A stretch of 39,274 bases of DNA. Source: Bryobacterales bacterium. GTDB taxonomy: Bacteria; Acidobacteriota; Terriglobia; Bryobacterales; Bryobacteraceae. The notes under the pieces are model-generated. The model did not search any database. It worked only from the letters and a program-made list of their open reading frames with translations, and was not told the DNA's origin. Where the stretch lies: NCBI GenBank assembly GCA_003170915.1, contig PMYB01000017.1:1-39274 (forward strand), read 5' to 3'. Positions 33,158 through 39,274 of the stretch are shown here, piece after piece (within the stretch, counting starts at the first letter, position 1; every line of letters starts with the position of its first letter). Made by a program: the position numbers and the translations under genes.

Positions 33158-33673
33158 CTACTCGAGCGCCAGAAACACCACCACGCCGCTGCCGCGGAAG
33201 ACCAGGTTCGCGGGGGCCTGCTTGGCGGCCTCGGCCTTGCGCGTTTCCACGCGACCATAGATTACCGCCCAACGGTCGTAGTCCGGAGTGCCGAAGCGGA
33301 ATTTGCCAAGCGATGTGTGCTGCTGGATGAGGGCGAGCTTGCGGTGGAGCGCTACCGCGTCCAATTCGAAATCGCCGGGCGGCTTGGGGCCGTCGTTCGG
33401 GTCTTCCACCAGCCAGAGCAGCGGCGGGGTGCCCCCTGGGCCCGGCGAGCCGGCGTCGCAGGCCTGTTCGCCCATCCAGCGGCCGTTTTCGCGGAAGGAG
33501 TACCGGCCCAGCACCGCGACGGTCTTGCCCTCGTTAGATGCCAGATCGTGCAGCACCTCGCAGACGGTGAGCGGGACGAGCGGTGGATCGGCCGCCAGGG
33601 CGAACGCGCAGAGCAGTAGCGGCAGATACGCGAATCGCCAACCTCCAATCTTTCGCTGAACCCTGAACGGCAT
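33158..33673 (-). CDS. Exported protein of unknown function
   Basis: A 171-aa protein starting with a signal peptide whose hydrophobic core is FAYLPLLLCAFALAADPP. Conserved-looking segments include VCEVLHDLASNEGKTVAVLGR, YSFRENGRWMGEQACD and RWAVIYGRVETR. It resembles an OB-fold or nucleic-acid-binding-like exported domain found in Acidobacteriota, but no named family was recognised. It stands alone and convergent with ligD. The ATG at 33673 is chosen because it gives a correct signal. Confidence 0.75.
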   Translation of the reverse strand: MPFRVQRKIGGWRFAYLPLLLCAFALAADPPLVPLTVCEVLHDLASNEGKTVAVLGRYSFRENGRWMGEQACDAGSPGPGGTPPLLWLVEDPNDGPKPPGDFELDAVALHRKLALIQQHTSLGKFRFGTPDYDRWAVIYGRVETRKAEAAKQAPANLVFRGSGVVVFLALE

Positions 33674-33825
33674 GGTGCGGCCCGGCCGATGGTGCAACAG
33701 AATAGACTGCCTGACACTTCCCACCGGTTACACCCATTATGACCGACTGTCGCGGTGAATTCACCGGCGAGGTTCGCGTTCTAATGAAGTGAGCCGGCTC
33801 CGCGGCGGTACAATCAAATCGACCC

Positions 33826-34932
33826 GTGCCCCAACCCTGGGACCATTTCCGCTTCTTCCTGGACCGCCGCATTCGATACAAGATCACGCGCGCCGGCCTG
33901 CTGTTTATCTTTACGATCCTGGTGGTCGGTTTCGGCGCCGTCATTTCCGCCAACAACCTGCTGTTCCTCATCACGGCCGCCATGCTCGCCACGCTGCTGG
34001 TCTCCGGGCTGGTGAGCCGCCTCTGCCTGGCGGCTCTCCAGTTGGACTTCCTGGTGCCCGAGCACGTCCCCGCCGGGCGAACGGTCCCCGGCAAGCTCTT
34101 CGTGCGCAACCAGAAGTGGTTTATGCCCTCGTTCTCCATCCGGGTGGAAGGTGTTCGAGACCCCGCCAGCCCCACTCTGAAATCGGTGTATTTCCCGCTG
34201 ATCGCCGGCGGCGCCACGCTCGAAGAGACCATCGAGGTGCGCTTCCCAAAACGCGGCGCCTATCGCCAGAACAGCTTCGCGTTCTCGACTTCTTCCCCCT
34301 TCGGCTTCCTGGAGAAATCCGCGCGTGTCACCTTGCGCCGCGAAATGCTGATCTACCCTTCCATCGACCCGCAGCCGGGCTTCGACGATCTGCTGGCCGG
34401 CATCGCCGGAGAAATCGAGACGCACTACCGCGGTCTCGGCAAGGACTTTTACCGCATCCGGCCTTACGAGGCGTTCGAGAGCGCCCGCCACGTGGATTGG
34501 AAAGCCTCGGCCCACACCGGCAGCCTCGAAGTCCGCGAATTCGCGCGTGAGCAGGAGCAGACCGCCGAGATATTCCTGGATCGCGACATCCCGCCCGCGC
34601 TGGACGCCTGGTTCGAGCACGCCATCGATTGCTGCGCGTTCCTGGCGTGGCGCCTTTCTAGCCAGGGCGCGGCCATCCACTTCCGCTCTCAGGGCTTCGA
34701 CTTTCGGCAGCCCGAGGACGGCGACATCTATACCATCTTAAAGTACCTGGCCCTGGTCTACCCGCAAAGCGCCCATGCCCCGGAAGCGCCGCTGGACGAC
34801 ACCAGCTACAAGATCGTCTTCACGCCGTCGCCGCGCGCGTTCCGCGATGCCGGCTGGATGGACGCGCGCATCCTGACTCCCGACGTGCTTCCCGCTCCCG
34901 CCGGCGGCCCGGGAGCCGGCCCGTTGCACTAA
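33826..34932 (+). CDS. DUF58 domain-containing membrane protein
   Basis: A 368-aa protein. Two closely spaced N-terminal helices (KITRAGLLFIFTILVVGFGA and NNLLFLITAAMLATLLVSGL) anchor it. The C-terminal DUF58 core is FYRIRPYEAFESARHVDWKASAHTGSLEVREFAREQ. Usually such proteins are encoded beside MoxR ATPases and VWA proteins; these are not in the window on either side. The start is GTG 33826. Function of the family is unknown, with links to chaperone-like assembly of metalloenzymes or cell envelope. Confidence 0.86.
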   Translation: MPQPWDHFRFFLDRRIRYKITRAGLLFIFTILVVGFGAVISANNLLFLITAAMLATLLVSGLVSRLCLAALQLDFLVPEHVPAGRTVPGKLFVRNQKWFMPSFSIRVEGVRDPASPTLKSVYFPLIAGGATLEETIEVRFPKRGAYRQNSFAFSTSSPFGFLEKSARVTLRREMLIYPSIDPQPGFDDLLAGIAGEIETHYRGLGKDFYRIRPYEAFESARHVDWKASAHTGSLEVREFAREQEQTAEIFLDRDIPPALDAWFEHAIDCCAFLAWRLSSQGAAIHFRSQGFDFRQPEDGDIYTILKYLALVYPQSAHAPEAPLDDTSYKIVFTPSPRAFRDAGWMDARILTPDVLPAPAGGPGAGPLH

Positions 34933-34933
34933 G

Positions 34934-34949
34934 TGACCAGAAGTGGTCA
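34934..34949 (+). promoter_or_regulatory. Inverted repeat upstream of the antitoxin, candidate operator
   Basis: TGACCA (34934-34939) and TGGTCA (34944-34949) flank GAAG, directly before CATAAT (34948-34953), which resembles a -10, and 10 nt before the ATG. Phd-type antitoxins bind such repeats to repress their own operon; here that is inference. Confidence 0.5.
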
Positions 34950-34959
34950 TAATGAGAAC

Positions 34960-35271
34960 ATGAAGTCGAAGGTCGGTATCGCCGAATTGAAAGCCCACCT
35001 GAGCGAGTATGTTCGCGCGGCGCAAAAGGGCAAAGAGGTCATCATCAAGGATCGCGAGACGGAAGTCGCGAAGATCGTTCCGATTCGCGAGCGAAAGTTG
35101 GCTTTTCGGGTTATCCCCGCCTCGCGGCCGTCAAAGGGAATCGATGACATGGCTGGATTCAGACCAACGGGGGTGACGCCAGAGGAAATCGAGCGAATAT
35201 TTGCTGAAACACGGGCGGATCGGATCGATGAATGGTTGAATTCGGACAAGTCTACGTCGACGCGTCGGTAA
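34960..35271 (+). CDS. Phd/VapB-like antitoxin
   Basis: A 103-aa protein with the Phd (prevent-host-death) signature: VGIAELKAHLSEYVRAAQKG, then KEVIIKDRETEVAKIVPI in the N-terminal DNA-binding half. The C-terminal half (GVTPEEIERIFAETRADRIDEW) should wrap the PIN toxin. ATG 34960 starts the signature. Its end overlaps the toxin gene by 40 nt, implying coupling. An inverted repeat precedes it. Confidence 0.88.
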   Translation: MKSKVGIAELKAHLSEYVRAAQKGKEVIIKDRETEVAKIVPIRERKLAFRVIPASRPSKGIDDMAGFRPTGVTPEEIERIFAETRADRIDEWLNSDKSTSTRR

Positions 35272-35678
35272 TCGTCGCGGCGACCCTGGACCAGCCAGGC
35301 GCCCTCCGAGGCGTCCGGTGGGCTGCAGCCGTTTCGTCCGAGTTGATTGTTGCCGAACTCCTGCGAACGTTGGACCGGCTGCGCCTTGCCGCGAGTACAC
35401 CAGACGCGGAATGGCCGCAGTTGCGCGAGGAAGCCGAGAGGAACTTGGCGAAACTCGATTTGGTTCCAATCAATAGGGCCGTGCTCAGGCGAGCTGGGGG
35501 CGCTTTCCCTATGCCAGTCAAAACGCTGGATGCGATCCATCTGGCGACGGCCCTGCTGTGGGAAGAGCACGCCGGCGAAATCGTCTTTCTCACTCACGAC
35601 CGCCAACTCGCCAATGCCGCGCGGGCCTGCGGTCTCACTGTCTATCCCGATTCGGCGCGCCACGCCGCAGGCCACTGA
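35232..35678 (+). CDS. PIN-domain RNase toxin (VapC-like)
   Basis: A 148-aa PIN domain with all four acidic residues: Asp10 (VYVDASVIVAA), Glu42 (AELLRTLDRL), Asp100 (KTLDAIHLATAL) and Asp123 (FLTHDRQLA), so it is probably active against RNA. It is partnered with the overlapping Phd-like antitoxin. Such pairs act as toxin-antitoxin modules; the RNA target is unknown. Confidence 0.9.
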   Translation: MVEFGQVYVDASVIVAATLDQPGALRGVRWAAAVSSELIVAELLRTLDRLRLAASTPDAEWPQLREEAERNLAKLDLVPINRAVLRRAGGAFPMPVKTLDAIHLATALLWEEHAGEIVFLTHDRQLANAARACGLTVYPDSARHAAGH

Positions 35679-35710
35679 AGTAACATGAAGACAGGAGACG
35701 CCACCCTCCC

Positions 35711-35944
35711 ATGACTATCGACGAACGCCTCGAGAGACTCACCGAGCGCCACGAAGCGCTAGCACAGACAGTCGAACTCATCACGGCCAACATCGACAAA
35801 CTGACCGACGATGTCGCCAAGGTCAGCGCCGACATCGGCAAACTCACCACCCTGATGGGCCAAACCGGGCAGTTCATCAACCGACTGGCGCACATCGCCG
35901 AGGCCCACGAGCAACGAATCGACCGGCTCGAAGGCCGGCAATAG
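35711..35944 (+). CDS. Short coiled-coil protein of unknown function
   Basis: A 77-aa protein made almost wholly of heptad-like repeats (LTERHEALAQTVELITANID, KLTDDVAKVSADIGKLTTLM, then AEAHEQRIDRLEG). It has no membrane segment. AGGAGA lies about 17 nt upstream. Similar very short coiled-coil proteins are common in Acidobacteriota. It lies 32 nt after the toxin gene and 37 nt before trpC. Confidence 0.65.
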   Translation: MTIDERLERLTERHEALAQTVELITANIDKLTDDVAKVSADIGKLTTLMGQTGQFINRLAHIAEAHEQRIDRLEGRQ

Positions 35945-35981
35945 ACCCATGCGCGGCGTCTGATACCATTAAGAATCACCC

Positions 35982-36770
35982 TTGACCGGCACCGTTCCAG
36001 ACATCCTGGCCCGAATTGTCGCCAGGAAGCGCGAAGAGCTTGCCCGCGGCGTCCCACGGCTCGACCAGTGGGAGGCCGAGGCCGAACTGCGTCTCGCCGC
36101 GCGCCTCGATTTTCGCGCGGCCCTGAACGCGCGCACGCCCGCCATCATCGCGGAAATCAAGAAAGCTTCGCCCAGCAAAGGCGTGCTTTCGACGGATTTC
36201 GACGCCGCGCGCATAGCTTCGGCATACGAGCGCGGCGGCGCCTCGGCCCTCTCCGTGCTCACCGATGCAACCTTCTTCCAGGGGAGCCTCGGAGATCTCG
36301 AGAGCGCCCGCGCGGCCGTCTCGCTTCCCGTTCTGCGCAAGGATTTCACCATCGCCAACGCGCACATTGTCGAAGCCGCGGCCCACGGCGCCGACGCCAT
36401 TCTGCTGATCGCCGCCATTCTCACCGAGGGCGAAATCCGGAGTTTCCGCGAAGCTGCCGCGCGCTACCGGATGGCCGCGCTGGTGGAAGTGCACAATCGC
36501 CGAGAACTGGATGCCGCCATCGCCGCCGGCAGCGACATTATCGGAGTCAATAATCGCGACCTCGCCACTTTCGAAGTCACTCTCGAAACGTCATTGCGGC
36601 TTGCGGACCACATTCCCGGCGGCGTGCTGCGCGTCAGCGAAAGCGGCATCGACAACGCGCGCGACATCGCCACGCTGCGCGCGGCGGGCTACACCGCCTT
36701 TCTTGTGGGCGAGCATCTGATGAAATCGGGCGATCCAGCCGCCGCCCTGAAGAAGCTGGTGGCGGCATGA
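35982..36770 (+). CDS. trpC: Indole-3-glycerol-phosphate synthase
   Basis: A 262-aa TIM barrel that decarboxylates and closes CdRP to indole-3-glycerol phosphate in tryptophan synthesis. Conserved residues are EIKKASPSKG (Glu58, Lys60), LRKDF (Lys120), EVHN (Glu169), VNNRDL (Asn190) and SESGI (Glu220). The start is TTG 35982, as the sequence then begins MTGTVPDILARIVARKREEL and no later Met fits; no clear ribosome-binding site was seen. It is first of the operon and overlaps trpF by 4 nt (ATGA). Confidence 0.95.
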   Translation: MTGTVPDILARIVARKREELARGVPRLDQWEAEAELRLAARLDFRAALNARTPAIIAEIKKASPSKGVLSTDFDAARIASAYERGGASALSVLTDATFFQGSLGDLESARAAVSLPVLRKDFTIANAHIVEAAAHGADAILLIAAILTEGEIRSFREAAARYRMAALVEVHNRRELDAAIAAGSDIIGVNNRDLATFEVTLETSLRLADHIPGGVLRVSESGIDNARDIATLRAAGYTAFLVGEHLMKSGDPAAALKKLVAA

Positions 36771-37351
36771 TCCTCAAGATCTGCGGCATCACCAACCAGG
36801 AGGACGCCACGGCGGCCATCGCGGGCGGCGCCACCGCCATCGGTTTCAATTTCTACCGGCGCAGCCCGCGCTACCTCGCGCCGGAGCGCGCCGCCGGGAT
36901 TCAATCGGCGCCCGGCGTTCGCCGCGTCGGCGTGTTCGTCGACGAAGCGCGCGAACGGGTCGAAGAGATCGCCCGCATCGCGGCGCTGGACGTCGCGCAA
37001 CTGCACGGCGACGAAACGCCGGCGGACTACCCCGCATCGCTGGCGGTATGGAAAGCCGTGCGCGTCGGAGAGGTCTTCGACCTTTCGCGGTTGCGCGATT
37101 GCCCGGTTGAAGCTCTGCTACTGGATGGTCCGGCTTCTGGCACCCCCTTCGACTGGCGGCTGGCCGCGCCGGCTCCCAAACCCGTCATTCTCGCCGGAGG
37201 CCTGGATGCCTCCAACGTCGCCGAGGCCGTGGCACTGGCCCACCCCTGGGGCGTGGATGCCTGCTCCCGCATCGAAAGCGCGCCGGGCAAAAAGGACTAT
37301 CGGAAGATGAACGAGTTTCTCCAGGCGGCCAAGGCGGCGCTCGGCGCATGA
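36767..37351 (+). CDS. trpF: Phosphoribosylanthranilate isomerase
   Basis: A 194-aa TIM barrel converting phosphoribosylanthranilate to CdRP. The catalytic Cys6 (LKICGIT) and Asp120 ([14 protein letters not shown]) are present, and VAQLHGDE and [11 protein letters not shown] are typical. The protein is somewhat short but complete. It overlaps trpC and trpB by 4 nt each. It acts one step before TrpC. Confidence 0.95.
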   Translation: MILKICGITNQEDATAAIAGGATAIGFNFYRRSPRYLAPERAAGIQSAPGVRRVGVFVDEARERVEEIARIAALDVAQLHGDETPADYPASLAVWKAVRVGEVFDLSRLRDCPVEALLLDGPASGTPFDWRLAAPAPKPVILAGGLDASNVAEAVALAHPWGVDACSRIESAPGKKDYRKMNEFLQAAKAALGA

Positions 37352-38544
37352 CTCCGCAACCCGATCGCGGCGGCCATTTCGGGCCATACGGAGGACGCTA
37401 CGTGCCCGAGGTCCTCATGGCGCCCATCGAGGAGCTCGAGAAAGCCTACCTGGCCGCGCGCGACGACGCCGCGTTTCAGTCCGAACTGGCCGAACTGCTG
37501 CGGACCTACGCCGGCCGTCCCACGCCGCTTTATTTCGCCAAACGGCTCACCGAACGCCTGGGCGGCGCGCGCCTCTGGCTGAAGCGCGAAGATCTGCTGC
37601 ACACCGGCGCGCACAAAATCAACAATTGTCTCGGCCAGGCGCTGGTGGCGCGGCGCATGGGCAAACGCCGCATCGTGGCCGAGACCGGCGCGGGCCAGCA
37701 CGGCGTGGCCACCGCCACCGTCTGCGCGCTGCTGGGCTTCGAATGCGTGGTGTACATGGGCGAGGAGGACATGCGCCGCCAGCGCCTCAACGTCTTCCGC
37801 ATGCGCCTGCTCGGCGCGAAGGTTGTGGGCGTCTCGACCGGCAGCCGCACGCTCAAGGACGCCATCAGCGAAGCCATGCGCGACTGGGTTTCCAACGTCG
37901 CCGGCACTTATTATCTGCTGGGCTCGGCGCTCGGCGCGCATCCCTACCCCATGATGGTGCGCGATTTCCAGAAGATCATCGGCGAGGAAGCGCGCCGCCA
38001 GATTCTGGAATCCGAAGGCCGCTTGCCCGACGCCATCTTCGCCTGTGTGGGCGGCGGCTCGAACGCCATCGGCATCTTCCACGCCTTCCTGCCGGACGGC
38101 TCCGTGGAGCTGATCGGCATCGAAGCCGGCGGCCGCGGCGACGCCATGGGCGATCATGCGGCGCGCTTTCGCGGCGGAGCGCCCGGTGTCCTGCAAGGCG
38201 CCTTCAGCTACGTGTTGCAGGACGAAGACGGCCAGATCGCGCTCACCCACTCCGTTTCCGCCGGCCTGGATTACGCCATGATCGGCCCCGAGCACGCCTG
38301 GCTGCACGACCAGAAACGCGCCCAGTACACCGCCGTTTCCGACGCGGAAGCGCTCAAAGCCGCGCGCCTGCTCTCGCGGAAGGAAGGCATCATTCCGGCG
38401 CTCGAATCGGCGCATGCCGTCGCCGAAGCGGTCCGGCGCGCCCCCGCCGCCAAAGGGAAAATCTTCCTGGTGAACGTCTCCGGCCGCGGCGACAAGGACA
38501 TCGATATCTATCGCGAGAGTTTCAAGGAACTCGACGAGCCATGA
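37348..38544 (+). CDS. trpB: Tryptophan synthase beta chain
   Basis: A 398-aa PLP enzyme joining indole and serine to tryptophan. PLP Lys90 is in HTGAHKINN, catalytic Glu112 in AETGAGQHG, and the phosphate loop is GGGSNAIG. The N-terminal [13 protein letters not shown] is typical of TrpB1, the form that pairs with TrpA. It overlaps trpF and trpA by 4 nt, so the alpha and beta subunits should be made in step. Confidence 0.97.
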   Translation: MTPQPDRGGHFGPYGGRYVPEVLMAPIEELEKAYLAARDDAAFQSELAELLRTYAGRPTPLYFAKRLTERLGGARLWLKREDLLHTGAHKINNCLGQALVARRMGKRRIVAETGAGQHGVATATVCALLGFECVVYMGEEDMRRQRLNVFRMRLLGAKVVGVSTGSRTLKDAISEAMRDWVSNVAGTYYLLGSALGAHPYPMMVRDFQKIIGEEARRQILESEGRLPDAIFACVGGGSNAIGIFHAFLPDGSVELIGIEAGGRGDAMGDHAARFRGGAPGVLQGAFSYVLQDEDGQIALTHSVSAGLDYAMIGPEHAWLHDQKRAQYTAVSDAEALKAARLLSRKEGIIPALESAHAVAEAVRRAPAAKGKIFLVNVSGRGDKDIDIYRESFKELDEP

Positions 38545-39274
38545 CGCGCATCGGGCGCATGTTCGACGGTCTGAAGCGGGACGGCCGCAAAGGCCTCATC
38601 GCCTATATCACTGCCGGCGACCCGTCGCCGGATCGCACGCCGACGCTGGTGGAAGCGCTGGAGCGCGGCGGCGCCGATCTCATCGAGTTGGGCGTGCCGT
38701 TTTCCGATCCCATCGCCGACGGCCCCGTCATCCAGCGCGCCGGCGAGCGAGCGCTCAAAGCCGGCACTTCGCTCAAGACCGTGCTCGCAATCGCCGCCCG
38801 GATCCGCCAGCGGTCCGAAATCCCGCTGCTACTCTTCACCTACCTCAACCCAGTGATCCGCTACGAGCTCGAGCGCCTCGCGCGGGACGCCTCCGCCGCC
38901 GGCATCGATGGCTGCCTGCTCACCGACGCTTCCGTGGAAGAGGCGGGCGATTATGTTGCCGCCATGCACCGCCACGGCCTCGACACCGTCTTTCTGGCCG
39001 CGCCCACCAGCACCGAACGCCGATTGAAACTCGTCGCGCAGTATTCCACCGGGTTTGTCTATCTGGTCTCGCGGACCGGCGTCACCGGCGAGCGCGATTC
39101 GCTTTCGGACGCCGTCGGCCCGCTCATCCGCGCGGTGCGCGCCGTCACCGATCTGCCGCTGGCCGTCGGCTTCGGCATCTCCAAGCCGGAGCACGTGGCG
39201 GAACTGGGCCGGCAAGTGGAAGCGGTGGTGGTGGGCAGCGCGTTGGTCCGGTTGATCGAGCGCAACCTCGACAA
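38541..39274 (+). CDS. trpA: Tryptophan synthase alpha chain (3' end beyond window)
   Basis: Translated from ATG 38541 ([20 protein letters not shown]), the frame stays open to the last base. It shows [11 protein letters not shown], the catalytic Glu49 and Asp60 in [16 protein letters not shown], then [13 protein letters not shown] and [11 protein letters not shown], all typical of TrpA. It cleaves indole-3-glycerol phosphate to indole, channelled to TrpB. About 244 of some 260-270 expected residues are in the window. The start overlaps the trpB stop (ATGA). Confidence 0.95.
   Translation, partial: MTRIGRMFDGLKRDGRKGLIAYITAGDPSPDRTPTLVEALERGGADLIELGVPFSDPIADGPVIQRAGERALKAGTSLKTVLAIAARIRQRSEIPLLLFTYLNPVIRYELERLARDASAAGIDGCLLTDASVEEAGDYVAAMHRHGLDTVFLAAPTSTERRLKLVAQYSTGFVYLVSRTGVTGERDSLSDAVGPLIRAVRAVTDLPLAVGFGISKPEHVAELGRQVEAVVVGSALVRLIERNLD

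Noticed and set aside
1-39274. CRISPR array or cas genes
   Set aside because: No regularly spaced direct repeats and no Cas motif were seen in any frame.
1-39274. tRNA or rRNA genes
   Set aside because: No cloverleaf-like consensus (GGTTCGAATC-type T arm) or rRNA core sequence was noticed; the gene-poor stretches should still be scanned by program.

Overview
The window is GC-rich bacterial chromosome, and its gene types suggest a soil or sediment Acidobacteriota, perhaps near Solibacterales/Bryobacteraceae. That placement is inferred from the many small exported proteins of unknown function, a Tat-exported Gfo/Idh/MocA oxidoreductase, a TonB with a glycine-rich linker, Ku/LigD repair and a compact trpCFBA operon. 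No rRNA or tRNA gene was seen to fix it.

Region by region. (1) 1-5684 is accessory: a minus-strand higBA toxin-antitoxin pair, then a large SIR2-STAND-repeat protein of the Avs5-like anti-phage type in visibly lower-GC DNA, then a small exported protein, separated by three gene-poor stretches. A perfect 19-bp inverted repeat (862-880 and 5585-5603) brackets the SIR2 gene and the exported gene. (2) 5685-7589: a protein of unknown function, a secreted protein and Cu/Zn superoxide dismutase. (3) 7663-10539: a two-gene catabolic operon of dihydropyrimidinase (TTG start) and a CoA-acylating (methyl)malonate-semialdehyde dehydrogenase. (4) 10739-14378: a probable broken small gene, then a glycan operon of a GT2 glycosyltransferase, a protein resembling reversibly glycosylated polypeptides, and a FAD oxidoreductase resembling UDP-galactopyranose mutase. 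(5) 14387-20669, all minus: Gfo/Idh/MocA oxidoreductase, FRG-domain protein, DUF362 protein, exported glycosidase-like protein, a HepT/MntA toxin-antitoxin pair and a VIT1/CCC1-type transporter. (6) 20950-27717: an NDP-forming acyl-CoA synthetase fused to a GNAT domain, a 50-bp perfect palindrome, TonB, and an overlapping minus-strand operon of a 4-TM membrane protein, GlcE and GlcF. (7) 27854-29589: a BamHI-like restriction-modification system with a controller (C) gene, a restriction gene whose reading frame carries one in-frame TGA, and a convergent methyltransferase. (8) 29686-33119: divergent ku and ligD (non-homologous end joining). (9) 33158-35944: an exported protein, a DUF58 protein, a Phd/PIN toxin-antitoxin pair and a short coiled-coil protein. 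(10) 35982-39274: trpC-trpF-trpB-trpA with ATGA overlaps at each junction; trpA runs off the window.

About a quarter of the window is conflict or repair machinery (three toxin-antitoxin pairs, the SIR2-STAND protein, the restriction system, the FRG protein, Ku/LigD), interleaved with ordinary metabolism. The most informative observations are the BamHI-type restriction gene interrupted by a single TGA exactly where BamHI appears to have Trp74, with all catalytic acids retained, and the SIR2-STAND protein ending in a cold-shock-like domain.
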